Part shown: positions 35,103-43,362 of the stretch, piece by piece
How the letters are laid out: each line of letters starts with the position of its first letter
Position numbering within the stretch: the stretch's first letter is position 1
Assembly: GCA_019166125.1 (NCBI GenBank)
Contig: JAHTBO010000005.1
Span: 1-64,000, forward strand
Direction of reading: 5' to 3'
Length of the DNA stretch: 64,000 nucleotides
DNA from: Alcaligenaceae bacterium CGII-47
GTDB taxonomy: Bacteria > Pseudomonadota > Gammaproteobacteria > Burkholderiales > Burkholderiaceae_B
Translations under genes and position numbers: made by a program
Notes under the pieces: model-generated
What the model was told of the DNA's origin: nothing
Database searches by the model: none
The model's input: only the letters and a program-made list of their open reading frames with translations

Positions 35103-36188
35103 CTAATGGCCGGTATCAAAAAAATGTGCCAGACGGGTCGGCAGCCACGCGAGGTGCCCCGGAAAAGGCCCTGTGGTGAATCCTGCGTGACCACCCAGGG
35201 CGGGTTGGTGCAGCAGGATATGGTCCGAGCAATCCTGAGAACCGGGCAGAGACGCCTGAGGCACGAAGGGATCGTTACGGGCGTTCAGGATCAGGGTCGG
35301 GACTTGGATGCTCGGCAACAGCGGCAGACTCGAGGCGCGCGTCCAGTAATCGAGCGCATTACGGTAGCCGTGCATGGGCGCCGTATAGAGATCGTCAAGT
35401 TCGCGGATGCTGCGCAGTTGATGGGTGCGCAGCACATCCACAGACCCCGGAAATTGCTGGGCCTTAAAAAAGATTTTTTTCTTGATGCTTTTGAGAAAAA
35501 GGCGCGAGTACAGGTGGCGCCCCAAAAAGGTATCCGAGAGACGTTTGCCGCAGGCGGGCAGATCCATTGGTACCGAGATGCCTGCCGCCGCCTGTAACCA
35601 TGCGGCGGTCTCTTTTGCTTCGCCGAGATACTTGAGCAGCGCGTTGCCCCCTAACGAGACGCCTGCCGCGTGCCAGCGGGCGCTGGGCAGGCGCTGGCGG
35701 ACATGCCCGAGCATAAACTCGATCTCTGCAGAGTCACCCGAGTAGTAGGCGCGTGCCATCTGGTTTGGAAAGCCCGAGCAGCCGCGAAAGTTCGCGACGA
35801 CAACGACCCACCCTCTGGAGCGGAAGTGGTGTGCGATGGCTTGACTGTAGTGGCTTAGGCTGTTGCCCTCCAGGCCGTGAAAGACGATGAGTGCATCAGC
35901 ATGTGCGGGTAGCCGCGCCCAGTCAGGCTCCAGCATCCAACGTTGCGCGGCGGTACCCGTAAGGCTTGGCTTGGGGGCGCCATCGCGCTCGTGGGCGAGA
36001 CGGTCAGGCCGTAAGCCCGGTGCGCTCCAGTCGAGGTCTAAAAAATCGCCATCCGGGGTATCGACCCGTTCCCGGGTGAAACCAATATGGTGATGCTGTG
36101 CAAATCGGGCGCTATACAGCGTTTGTATGTGCCCGCCCGGTAACCAGGCGGGTACGGGACAGTTGGAGGTGTCGATTCGTGCACTCAC
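35103..36188 (-). CDS. YheT-family alpha/beta hydrolase
   Basis: This 361-aa serine hydrolase of the YheT/ABHD1-3 family begins with the family N-terminus PAWLPGGHIQTLYSARF and TPDGDFLDLDW. ALIVFHGLEGNSLSHYSQAIAHHF is the oxyanion region. The nucleophile elbow is AAGVSLGGNALLKYLGE, and the acid and histidine are near the end (LNARNDPFVPQ and PALGGHAGF). The substrate is unknown. It converges on the metalloprotease gene with a 9-bp gap. Confidence 0.9.
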   Translation of the reverse strand: MSARIDTSNCPVPAWLPGGHIQTLYSARFAQHHHIGFTRERVDTPDGDFLDLDWSAPGLRPDRLAHERDGAPKPSLTGTAAQRWMLEPDWARLPAHADALIVFHGLEGNSLSHYSQAIAHHFRSRGWVVVVANFRGCSGFPNQMARAYYSGDSAEIEFMLGHVRQRLPSARWHAAGVSLGGNALLKYLGEAKETAAWLQAAAGISVPMDLPACGKRLSDTFLGRHLYSRLFLKSIKKKIFFKAQQFPGSVDVLRTHQLRSIRELDDLYTAPMHGYRNALDYWTRASSLPLLPSIQVPTLILNARNDPFVPQASLPGSQDCSDHILLHQPALGGHAGFTTGPFPGHLAWLPTRLAHFFDTGH

Positions 36189-36200
36189 GCGCCACCGCCC

Positions 36201-36626
36201 TTAATGTACGGTGCCCGAGTAGTTCTGATTGTCGATGTGCTCGGCTTGCTTTGGGGCGGGGGAGGCGTGATGGACCACCATGCGCCAGCCTCTGGGGCCT
36301 TTATGGTAGATATTGGTTGCATAAAAATTAATGGTGTCCTTGCCGCGAGGTGTGTCGATCATGACCTGTTCGATCAGAACGTGAACGGAGCTCATGACCC
36401 CAGCCATGGTGGAAACCTGAACAGGAAAGGCGGCCACGGGCCCATTATTCAGGATGTGTCGCCAGGCGTCGTGTACCGCGCTTACGCCTATGACACGTAG
36501 GCCACCAGGGTGGATGCAGACGATATCATCATCATCCCCCCAGACGTTCATCATCATGTCCAGATTGGCTAAGCGCAGCGCCTCATAGAAGGCATATTCG
36601 GCTTCTTGGGGGGTGGGAAACGTCAT
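36201..36626 (-). CDS. SnoaL/NTF2-like fold protein (DUF4440 type)
   Basis: This small protein of about 141 aa starts at MTFPTPQEAEYAFYEAL (ATG 36626; an ATG at 36644 is an alternative). The pattern AFYEALRLANLDMMMNVWGDDDDIVCIHPGGLRVIG then INFYATNIYHKGPRGWRMVVHHASP is the cone-shaped NTF2-like fold seen in ketosteroid-isomerase-like proteins. It ends close to yheT and follows the zinc-ribbon gene. No specific activity can be assigned. Confidence 0.85.
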   Translation of the reverse strand: MTFPTPQEAEYAFYEALRLANLDMMMNVWGDDDDIVCIHPGGLRVIGVSAVHDAWRHILNNGPVAAFPVQVSTMAGVMSSVHVLIEQVMIDTPRGKDTINFYATNIYHKGPRGWRMVVHHASPAPKQAEHIDNQNYSGTVH

Positions 36627-36656
36627 GGGCTGTAGACCGTTCAAGCACGGTGCGGA

Positions 36657-36866
36657 TTAATGCGCATGAATTTTTTCGCCCTCGCGAAGCTGGTAAAGGG
36701 TGCTGCAGTACTGGCATTTGGCCGTACCGGTCTTGACAACTTCGATGTAGATGCGCGGATGCATGCACCACAGCGGCGCCTTGGGGCCAGGACAAAACAG
36801 CGGGAGGTCCTCGGCGCCTACATAGATCACATCAGTTTTGGCTTTTTTTTCAGGCGTGCTGCTCAT
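36657..36866 (-). CDS. Zinc-finger (zf-CHCC type) small protein
   Basis: This 69-aa protein shows a Cys/His zinc site: PLFCPGP, LWCMHPRIYIEV and the closing pair AKCQYCSTLYQL. The arrangement resembles the zf-CHCC domain found in bacterial stand-alone proteins and in the C-terminus of mitochondrial complex I subunit NDUFS6. The function in bacteria is unknown to me. It probably shares a transcript with the downstream SnoaL-like gene. Confidence 0.85.
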   Translation of the reverse strand: MSSTPEKKAKTDVIYVGAEDLPLFCPGPKAPLWCMHPRIYIEVVKTGTAKCQYCSTLYQLREGEKIHAH

Positions 36867-37013
36867 GCTGATTCCTATAATAGGGGCTGTTGTTGGCTCG
36901 GCAAATCTTTGAACCCATTATTGTACCAACTTGCCTACAGTGAATAGGATAAAATGGACGAGTTATTGACGTTCGCATGCCCACACTGGGGTAGCGAGCA
37001 TAAACTATTCTAA

Positions 37014-38390
37014 ATGACAGACACTAGCCACCACACAGAAGAAACCACCTCGTTTTCCAGTTTTGGGCTTGCCCCTGGTATTTTGCAGGCCATCCAAGAG
37101 TCGGGCTATACCTCAGCGACGCCGATTCAGGCTGCAGCCATTCCGCTGGCGATTGCTGGGCGCGACGTGATGGGTGCTGCACAAACCGGAACAGGTAAAA
37201 CCGCTGCGTTTGCTTTGCCTATTTTGCATCGCTTGATGCCCTTTGCCAATACCAGTGCCTCGCCAGCGCGTCATCCCGTGCGGGCCTTGATCCTCACCCC
37301 CACGCGCGAACTCGCCGATCAGGTCTACGAGAGCGTTGCGCTGTACAGCAGCAAGGTGCCCTTGCGTGCTGCGGTGGTGTTTGGGGGCGTGGATATCCGA
37401 CCACAGCGTGATGCCTTGCGCCAGGGCTGCGAGATCCTCATTGCCACGCCGGGTCGTCTGCTGGATCACGTCGAGCAAAAAAACGTGAACCTCGGGCAGG
37501 TCAGCCTGCTGGTGCTCGATGAGGCGGATCGGATGCTGGATATGGGTTTCTTACCTGATCTGGATCGCATTATGCGGCTGCTGCCTGCGGGTCGGCAGGG
37601 TTTGCTTTTTTCCGCAACGTTTAGCAACGAGATCCGTAAGCTGGGCCGCACTTTTCTGCATAATCCCGTCGAGGTCGAGGTCGCGCGCCGCAATGCGACA
37701 GCCGACAACGTCACGCAGATTGCGTATGCGCTCTCGGGCGACGATAAGCGTCAGGCGGTGGTGCATCTGGTGAAGTCGCGTGGTCTGAATCAGGTCATTG
37801 TGTTCTCCAACACCAAGATCGGTGCCAGTCGGCTTGCGCGTGTGCTTGAACAAGACGGGATTAAGGCCGAGTCGATTCACGGTAACAAAACCCAGATGGA
37901 ACGCATGAAGGCGCTTGAGGCCTTCAAGGCGGGCGAGCTGGAGGTCTTGGTGGCGACCGATGTGGCCGCGCGTGGCCTAGATGTCGCTGGGGTGCCGTGT
38001 GTCATCAATTTCGACTTGCCTCATAACGCCGAGGACTACGTCCACCGTATTGGGCGCACGGGTCGGGCAGGGGCCTCTGGTGAGGCCATCGCCTTTTATG
38101 CACCAGATGAGGAACGTTACCTGTTCGACATCGAAAAGCTGATTAAATTCCAGATCCCGCGCGAGCAACTTGAATTGCCGCGTGCGTCGCGTCGTCGCCC
38201 AGTGGGCAGTCATCGGGGCGTGCGCGATGTTGCGGGGGGGTCAACCGCAGCGCTGGATGATTTTTTCTCCAAGCCCTACGAGCCATCGCCCAGCGCCGTG
38301 GTGCCGCCCAGGCCCGCTGCCGCCGATGCGCCGTTGGCGCGCCGCTCGGTGGGTGTGTTGTTAGGGGGCGGTGCGCATAAGCGCGCGTAG
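37014..38390 (+). CDS. rhlE: DEAD-box RNA helicase, RhlE-like
   Basis: This 458-aa helicase shows the Q motif (FSSFGLAPGILQAIQESGYTSATPIQ), Walker A AAQTGTGKTAAFALP, PTRELADQV, TPGRLLDHV, DEAD in LVLDEADRMLDMGFLPD, SAT in LLFSATF, and motifs V/VI VATDVAARGLDVAGVP and HRIGRTGRAGASGEA. It has a short basic C-terminal tail (ASRRRPVGSHRGVRD) and no S1 or DbpA domain. The short tail and core sequence place it with RhlE helicases (ribosome assembly, RNA decay). Its last 30 bp overlap the convergent thioredoxin-like gene. Confidence 0.92.
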   Translation: MTDTSHHTEETTSFSSFGLAPGILQAIQESGYTSATPIQAAAIPLAIAGRDVMGAAQTGTGKTAAFALPILHRLMPFANTSASPARHPVRALILTPTRELADQVYESVALYSSKVPLRAAVVFGGVDIRPQRDALRQGCEILIATPGRLLDHVEQKNVNLGQVSLLVLDEADRMLDMGFLPDLDRIMRLLPAGRQGLLFSATFSNEIRKLGRTFLHNPVEVEVARRNATADNVTQIAYALSGDDKRQAVVHLVKSRGLNQVIVFSNTKIGASRLARVLEQDGIKAESIHGNKTQMERMKALEAFKAGELEVLVATDVAARGLDVAGVPCVINFDLPHNAEDYVHRIGRTGRAGASGEAIAFYAPDEERYLFDIEKLIKFQIPREQLELPRASRRRPVGSHRGVRDVAGGSTAALDDFFSKPYEPSPSAVVPPRPAAADAPLARRSVGVLLGGGAHKRA

Positions 38391-38750
38391 GTCGCCCGGA
38401 CCACCGGATATCGTGGTGCGCGCCGGATCCCGGATACTCTGAATCAGACGCTCCAAGTGTTGGATGTGGGGAAGCTGCGCGCCAAAAAACAAGGTTCCGC
38501 GATGATCTTGTAATAAAATTGTCGGGAAATTCTCGATATCCTCATCACCTAATAATTCGGGGCACTCCTCGATATCAATCCAGATGAATGTGCTGTCACC
38601 CAGACGCTCAGAGAGTGCCTCGAAGGGCTGCTGGTATTGCGTGCAGGTGTCGCACCAGGCAGCGCAGTAGCAGACAACGAGCAGGCCTGTGTGGGTGTCC
38701 AGGCGTTGGGCGAGTGCAGGGCGGTCAATATGAGGATTGAAGACAGACAT
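38361..38750 (-). CDS. Thioredoxin-fold protein with CxxC active site
   Basis: This 129-aa protein has a thioredoxin-like LVVCYCAAWCDTCTQYQQPFEALSE (active site WCDTC). FIWIDIEECPELLGDEDIENFPTILL follows, containing the cis-Pro. It lacks a signal peptide, so it is cytosolic. It is shorter and more divergent than TrxA and is probably a specialised thioredoxin. The stop-proximal 30 bp overlap the 3' end of the RhlE-like helicase gene on the opposite strand. Confidence 0.88.
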   Translation of the reverse strand: MSVFNPHIDRPALAQRLDTHTGLLVVCYCAAWCDTCTQYQQPFEALSERLGDSTFIWIDIEECPELLGDEDIENFPTILLQDHRGTLFFGAQLPHIQHLERLIQSIRDPARTTISGGPGDLRALMRTAP

Positions 38751-38810
38751 ACAGGCAAAGTTGTTGGGGTTTGATTATGATGATTGTATTGTGCGTTTAG
38801 GAAGATAGGG

Positions 38811-39602
38811 ATGGCTCATACTGAACTGGCTGTGCGTGATGACCATCGCGTAACGGGGCTGTCTCTGGTTGGCTTGGCATTCCGGCGGGCGCTGGTCACC
38901 CAACTGCACCCCAAAATGCTGGCAGCGTTGTTGCTTCCTTTCTTTATTGCTTTGTTGGGCGCCGTGATCCTGCTTTGGTTTTTTTGGGATCCCTTGAACG
39001 CCTGGCTGGGCAGCGAGACCTCGGGGTGGGGCATCCTCAATACGATGGATCAGTGGATGCTTGCACTTGGCCTGTTTTCGCTCAAGCTCTACGTCATCCC
39101 ATTGCTCGCCATGGGGATGCTGCTGCCTATGGCTGGGATATTGGGGCTGGTGATTGCAGCGGTGTTTGTCATGCCTATCGTGCTGCGTCACATTGAAAAG
39201 CGCGAGTACGCGGGCGTGGCGCGCCAGGGACAGCACGCGACAGCGGTCGGTGCCTGGAATGCGATTTGGGTTGGTATCTGGTTCTGTCTGGGGTGGCTGG
39301 TCACTATGCCGCTTTGGTTGATTCCACCGTTCGCTTTAATCCTGCCTGTATTTTGGTGGGCATTCGCCCTGAACCGCATGTTGCGTGTCGATGCGCTGGT
39401 CGAGCACGCGAGTCCCACCGAGCGGCGTTTGCTCTGGCGTCGTTATAACCGTCATTTCTGGTTAATGGGCGGCTGTCTGGCCTTGGTTAACCTGATTCCC
39501 CCGGCGTGGTTGGTCATTCCTGTTTTTTCCGCACTCGTTTTTGGGCATTTCTGCCTTGAGGCGCTTAGGCGGCTACGTGCCGAAACAGTCCTTAACCCTT
39601 GA
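38811..39602 (+). CDS. EI24/CysZ-like membrane protein
   Basis: This is a 263-aa polytopic membrane protein. The N-terminal GLSLVGLAFRRALVTQLHPKML and hydrophobic LLPFFIALLGAVILLWFFWDP, with later segments around PLWLIPPFALILPVFWWAFALNRMLRVDAL, fit the EI24 domain also found in the sulfate permease CysZ. ATG 38811 (MAHTELAVRDD) has an upstream GGAAGATAGGG Shine-Dalgarno region. It probably shares a transcript with the CinA-like gene. The substrate is unknown. Confidence 0.85.
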   Translation: MAHTELAVRDDHRVTGLSLVGLAFRRALVTQLHPKMLAALLLPFFIALLGAVILLWFFWDPLNAWLGSETSGWGILNTMDQWMLALGLFSLKLYVIPLLAMGMLLPMAGILGLVIAAVFVMPIVLRHIEKREYAGVARQGQHATAVGAWNAIWVGIWFCLGWLVTMPLWLIPPFALILPVFWWAFALNRMLRVDALVEHASPTERRLLWRRYNRHFWLMGGCLALVNLIPPAWLVIPVFSALVFGHFCLEALRRLRAETVLNP

Positions 39603-39625
39603 TTTTTCGTCCCTCGAGTAACGCT

Positions 39626-40426
39626 ATGACGCTCCCCCCCAAAGTCCGTTTGATCGCGATTGGCGACGAGATTCTCTCTGGTCGTCGCCAAGACAAGCAT
39701 TTCTCCAAATTGATTGAACTTTTGGCCAAGCGCGGCATGCAGCTCTCGGCGGCAGAATTCATCTCCGATGATCAGGACGAGATCGCCGCCTGTCTTGCGC
39801 GTAGTTTCGCCACCAGAGATATTGTGTTTTCCTGCGGTGGGATCGGCGCCACGCCGGATGATCGCACGCGCCAGGCGGTGGCCCAGGCACTCGGTGTCGG
39901 GTTGGTTCTGCATCCGCAAGCCGAGCGTTTGATCAGTGAGCGTTGCAGTGATATGGCACAGCGTGGGCAGGGCAGCGCGGACATGAGTGTGCCCGAGAAC
40001 CAGCAACGTTTGCAGATGGGTGTGTTTCCAGCGGGTGCCGAGATCGTCCCCAACCCCTACAACAAGATCCCTGGATTCTTTATCCGAGACCACACCTTCA
40101 TGCCTGGGTTTCCCGAGATGGCCTGGCCCATGATGGAGTGGACGCTGGATACGCGCTATGCCCAATGGCAACATCAGATCGATCGGATCGAGCATTCTTT
40201 TTTGGTGTTCTCGCTGCCCGAATCACGTATCACCCCCGCCTTGGAGGCCTTGGAGCAGCGTTGGCCAGGAGTTAAGGCATTCAGTTTGCCCAGTATTAGC
40301 GCGTCTAGTTATCCGCATATCGACCTGGGCGTCAAGGGGGAGCCGGTTGCCGCCGCGCAGGCACTCGAGTTTTTGCGTGCCGAGGTATTGCGCGTAGGCG
40401 GGCTGCTGGTTCCACCCGAAAGATAA
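39626..40426 (+). CDS. CinA-type molybdopterin-binding (MoCF) domain protein
   Basis: This 266-aa protein is formed by the competence/damage-inducible CinA N-terminal domain. It shows VRLIAIGDEILSGRRQDKH near the start, then VFSCGGIGATPDDRTRQAVAQALG, and the PGFFIRDHTFMPGFPEMAWPMMEW segment of the family. The C-terminal nicotinamide-nucleotide amidase domain of full CinA is absent, as in many stand-alone versions. ATG 39626 was chosen (MTLPPKVRLIAIG); the frame extends upstream into the EI24 gene end without family sequence. Confidence 0.9.
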   Translation: MTLPPKVRLIAIGDEILSGRRQDKHFSKLIELLAKRGMQLSAAEFISDDQDEIAACLARSFATRDIVFSCGGIGATPDDRTRQAVAQALGVGLVLHPQAERLISERCSDMAQRGQGSADMSVPENQQRLQMGVFPAGAEIVPNPYNKIPGFFIRDHTFMPGFPEMAWPMMEWTLDTRYAQWQHQIDRIEHSFLVFSLPESRITPALEALEQRWPGVKAFSLPSISASSYPHIDLGVKGEPVAAAQALEFLRAEVLRVGGLLVPPER

Positions 40427-40462
40427 TGCTTGCAAGGTGTCTAAATATTTCATAGTATGGAA

Positions 40463-40479
40463 ATGTTGCATTGCATCAA
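40463..40479 (+). promoter_or_regulatory. Operator-like palindrome upstream of the IclR regulator gene
   Basis: The 17-mer ATGTTGCATTGCATCAA matches 14 of 17 positions of the perfect palindrome found before phaP (41324-41340). It lies 9 bp before the IclR gene ATG, a position suited to autorepression. The binding protein is inferred to be the neighbouring regulator. Confidence 0.6.
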
Positions 40480-40488
40480 GTTGACATC

Positions 40489-41322
40489 ATGGCCCGGCTT
40501 CCCACCTATTCTTCGCGTTCCGATACATATTCTGCCTACCCGGTCGTAAATGGCACGGGCGTACACAGCACGGTGACGATTCAGGTGCTGGATCGAGCGA
40601 TGCGTATCCTGGATGTACTGGCCCGTCAGCAAGACCCGGTCCCGCTAAAGGATATTTCCGCTGCCACTGCCCTGCATACGTCCACCACGCATCGCATTCT
40701 TAACGATCTGGTGGTGGGACGTTATGTCGAGCGTGTGGATAGCGGGTTGTATCGCTTAGGCATGCGCTTGCTGGAATTGGGTTCGCTGGTCAAAGGGCGC
40801 CTCGATGTGCGTGAGGCAGCGATCGGACCCATGCGGGAACTGCATAAGCGCACGGGACAGACCGTCAATCTGTCGCTTCAGCAAGGCGATGAAATTGTTT
40901 ATATTGAACGCGCCTGGAGCGAACGCTCAGGCATGCAGGTGGTTCGTGCCATTGGTGGACGTGCGCCGCTGCACCTGACATCCACCGGTAAATTATTCCT
41001 CTCGGTAGGGGATCCCCGCCATGTACGGACCTACGCCATGCGTACGGGTCTGGCAGGTACCACTCGCAATAGCATCACACAGGTCGATCAGCTCGAGCGC
41101 GAGCTCGCGTTGGTGCGTCGTCATGGTTATTCTCGTGACAATGAAGAGCTCGAGCTTGGGGTGCGCTGTATTGCGGCGGGTGTCTATGATGACAGTGGGC
41201 AATTAAAGGCGGGGCTATCGCTCTCGGCGCCAGCCGAGCGCATGCGTGATGACTGGATTCCTATCTTGCTCGATACGGCGGCACAGATATCAGAGTCGCT
41301 CGGTTACGAATCGCAACAATGA
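40489..41322 (+). CDS. IclR-family transcriptional regulator
   Basis: This 277-aa regulator has an N-terminal winged helix (QVLDRAMRILDVLARQQDPVPLKDISAATALHTSTTHRILNDL, read in two parts) and a C-terminal IclR effector domain. The latter includes TVNLSLQQGDEIVYIERA, GGRAPLHLTSTGKLFLS and NEELELGVRCIAAGVYDDSG. The start is ATG 40489. Related palindromes lie before it (40463-40479) and across its stop codon (41323-41341) next to the phasin promoter. This suggests autoregulation and control of phaP. The ligand is unknown, perhaps linked to polyhydroxybutyrate or fatty-acid metabolism. Confidence 0.92.
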   Translation: MARLPTYSSRSDTYSAYPVVNGTGVHSTVTIQVLDRAMRILDVLARQQDPVPLKDISAATALHTSTTHRILNDLVVGRYVERVDSGLYRLGMRLLELGSLVKGRLDVREAAIGPMRELHKRTGQTVNLSLQQGDEIVYIERAWSERSGMQVVRAIGGRAPLHLTSTGKLFLSVGDPRHVRTYAMRTGLAGTTRNSITQVDQLERELALVRRHGYSRDNEELELGVRCIAAGVYDDSGQLKAGLSLSAPAERMRDDWIPILLDTAAQISESLGYESQQ

Positions 41323-41341
41323 TTTGTTGCATCGCAACAAA
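41323..41341 (+). promoter_or_regulatory. Perfect palindromic operator upstream of the phasin promoter
   Basis: TTTGTTGC and GCAACAAA flank ATC in a perfect 8-3-8 palindrome directly after the IclR stop codon and 5 bp before the -35 box of the phasin promoter. A further GCAACAA half-site lies at 41313-41319 inside the last IclR codons. Similar sequence occurs at 40463-40479 and 41383-41396. Confidence 0.75.
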
Positions 41342-41346
41342 TATCC

Positions 41347-41374
41347 TTGACCTGTGATGAAAATCAGGTAGAAT
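41347..41374 (+). promoter_or_regulatory. Sigma70-type promoter of phaP
   Basis: TTGACC (41347-41352) and TAGAAT (41369-41374) are separated by 16 bp and lie about 117 bp before the phasin start. The promoter is bracketed by the palindrome at 41323-41341 and the half-operator at 41383-41396. Confidence 0.75.
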
Positions 41375-41382
41375 TCTAATTG

Positions 41383-41396
41383 TGCGATGCAACAAA
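41383..41396 (-). promoter_or_regulatory. Second operator-like copy just downstream of the phaP promoter
   Basis: Read on the minus strand, TTTGTTGCATCGCA is identical to the first 14 bases of the palindrome at 41323-41341. It starts near the expected +1 (about 41381), where a bound regulator would block initiation or clearance. Confidence 0.65.
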
Positions 41397-41490
41397 GAAG
41401 GTGCCATACGCAGCACGTGATGGATTTGCCTTCTTCTTATCGATCAACCCATGAACCCCACACGTTGGGTTTAGGACTAAAGGAATCATC

Positions 41491-42063
41491 ATGAGCGCTA
41501 TCCCCCAAAATGTATTAGTTAACCAAAAAGCAACGCTGGACAGCCTGCTGGCCATCCAAAGCACATTTTTCAACGGCTTCGAAAAGCTTGTTGATCTGAA
41601 CCTGAAGGCTGCCAAGGCTGCGTTCGAAGGGGTTGCTGCCAAATCCCAGGAAGCGATTGAGCTTAAGGACGCCCAGGAAGCCCTGGCTTTTACTTCCGCT
41701 CTGGTACGCCCCGAGCAAGCCGTTACCTACAGCAAGGATGTATTCGACATTCTGTCTGGTGTGCAAGGCGACCTGAGCAAGCTAGCTGAATCCCAGTTGA
41801 ATAACAGCCACCAACAAGCCGCTGAAGTCATCGAGCAAATCTCGCGTAACGCCCCCACGGGTTCCGAGAGCGCTGTTGCCCTGATGAAGTCCTCATTAGC
41901 CACTGCAACCAGTGCTTATGAGTCCGTTGCCAAGGCTGCGCGTCAGGCGACAGATGCTGCCGAGTCAAACATCAACGCTGCGACCAACGCAACGCTGAAG
42001 GCTGCTGCAGATGCTGCCCAAGCGACCAAGGCACCTCGCGCCAAGCGCGCTGCGGCCAACTAA
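41491..42063 (+). CDS. phaP: Phasin (polyhydroxyalkanoate granule-associated protein)
   Basis: This 190-aa helical amphipathic protein coats PHA granules. The N-terminal phasin signature (ATLDSLLAIQSTFFNGFEKLVDLNLKAAKAAFEG, read in parts) is clear, with SQEAIELKDAQEALAFTSAL typical of the betaproteobacterial phasin_2 family. The Ala/Lys-rich tail ends in APRAKRAAAN. AAAGGAAT upstream is a good Shine-Dalgarno. The gene is preceded by a promoter flanked by palindromic operators and followed by a strong terminator, so it is probably monocistronic. No phaC, phaB or phaR gene is in the window. Confidence 0.95.
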   Translation: MSAIPQNVLVNQKATLDSLLAIQSTFFNGFEKLVDLNLKAAKAAFEGVAAKSQEAIELKDAQEALAFTSALVRPEQAVTYSKDVFDILSGVQGDLSKLAESQLNNSHQQAAEVIEQISRNAPTGSESAVALMKSSLATATSAYESVAKAARQATDAAESNINAATNATLKAAADAAQATKAPRAKRAAAN

Positions 42064-42113
42064 TCCATCTTGTATCCGGGCCCAGGTCCGGTAGATGGAG
42101 TAGTACAAAAAAC

Positions 42114-42143
42114 CCCCGAGGCGTTTGCCTCGGGGTTTTTTTT
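42114..42143 (+). terminator. Intrinsic terminator after phaP
   Basis: CCCCGAGGC (42114-42122) and GCCTCGGGG (42127-42135) pair around GTTT, followed by eight T residues. Confidence 0.96.
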
Positions 42144-42195
42144 GTGTCTGGTGTATGCTGTGACCCGAGCCCCTATGCGTACTGACTGAAAGCCC

Positions 42196-43362
42196 ATGGT
42201 TACTGTATCCCCTATGCGACGAGGAATGTTGTTGGTCGGTTTGCCTGGCCTGATTATTTTGGGCGCGATGGTGTGGTTCCTGAGCCGCCACAGTGGCCAG
42301 GCACAGCCACAGGTTCTGGCCAGTGCGCCTGTACTGGCAAGCACTGTAATCGCCGAACTTCGCGATATGCCGATTTATCTGGATGGCGTGGGCACGGTTC
42401 AGGCTTGGGCGAGCGTCACCGTTCGTGCCCGCATCGATGGCCAGTTGGATCACGTCGGCTTTGAGGAAGGGCAGGATGTGCAGGCTGGGCAATTGATTGC
42501 CCAGCTCGATGCGCGCTCGCAGCAGGCTCAGCTGGATCAAGCTTTGGCGCAAAAGGCCAAAGATCAGGCAGAACTCAAAAATGCGCAACGTGATCTACGC
42601 CGTTATGTCGATCTTGCTAGTCGGAATGCTGTTCCAAGGCAGACGCTGGATGCCCAGCGCGCCCAGGTGGATCAGTTGGAGGCCGCCGTGCAGGTTGACG
42701 AGGCGCAGATCAACTATGCGCGCACGCAACTGAGCTTTACCCGCATCACGGCACCCATTGGGGGTCGAGTGGGCGCGCGCTTGGTCGATCCAGGCAATAT
42801 CGTGCGCACGAGTGATCTGAATGGTTTGGTGGTGATCAATCAAATTGATCCGATCGCGGTGGTGTTTACCTTACCCGAGGATGCGTTTCAGGCAATCAAT
42901 CAGGCCGTGCAAGGGGGCATCCGTCCACTTTCCGTGACGGCCTTTGCGCGTGATGGTATCGAGGTTCTGGGTGAGGGGAGCCTGGTGTTGCTGGATAATC
43001 AGATGGATACGCGCACGGGGACGGTGCGCCTCAAGGCGCGGTTTGCCAATGCGGCACATACGCTGTGGCCTGGCCAGTACGTCAATGCGCGCCTGGTACT
43101 CGGCGAGCGTGCGCAGGCGCTGACGGTGCCCGCGCAAGCGGTGCTGCGGGGTGCCGATGGGACATATACCTATGTTGTGGCAGAGGACGGCACCGTGCGG
43201 GTGCAGGCTGTTCGTGTGCTCACCATCCAGGACGGCATCGCCGTCGTGGATGAGGGCCTGAGTGCGGGGCAGCGCATCGTCGTGGATGGACAATATAAGC
43301 TCAGGTCGGGCTTGCGGATAACCGAAGCCCCTCATGAGGAAACCAAAGGGCGCGCCAATTGA
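42196..43362 (+). CDS. RND efflux periplasmic adaptor (MdtA-like membrane fusion protein)
   Basis: This 388-aa adaptor has an N-terminal membrane anchor (GMLLVGLPGLIILGAMVWFL). A barrel-sandwich (VTVRARIDGQLDHVGFEEGQDVQAGQLIAQLD) flanks a coiled-coil hairpin (about 100-165). Beta-barrel and membrane-proximal domains follow (APIGGRVGARLVDPGNIV and VPAQAVLRGADGTYTYVV). The sequence style is that of MdtA/MuxA adaptors. It overlaps the permease start by 4 bp, so the two are co-translated. No lipobox is seen. Confidence 0.93.
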   Translation: MVTVSPMRRGMLLVGLPGLIILGAMVWFLSRHSGQAQPQVLASAPVLASTVIAELRDMPIYLDGVGTVQAWASVTVRARIDGQLDHVGFEEGQDVQAGQLIAQLDARSQQAQLDQALAQKAKDQAELKNAQRDLRRYVDLASRNAVPRQTLDAQRAQVDQLEAAVQVDEAQINYARTQLSFTRITAPIGGRVGARLVDPGNIVRTSDLNGLVVINQIDPIAVVFTLPEDAFQAINQAVQGGIRPLSVTAFARDGIEVLGEGSLVLLDNQMDTRTGTVRLKARFANAAHTLWPGQYVNARLVLGERAQALTVPAQAVLRGADGTYTYVVAEDGTVRVQAVRVLTIQDGIAVVDEGLSAGQRIVVDGQYKLRSGLRITEAPHEETKGRAN

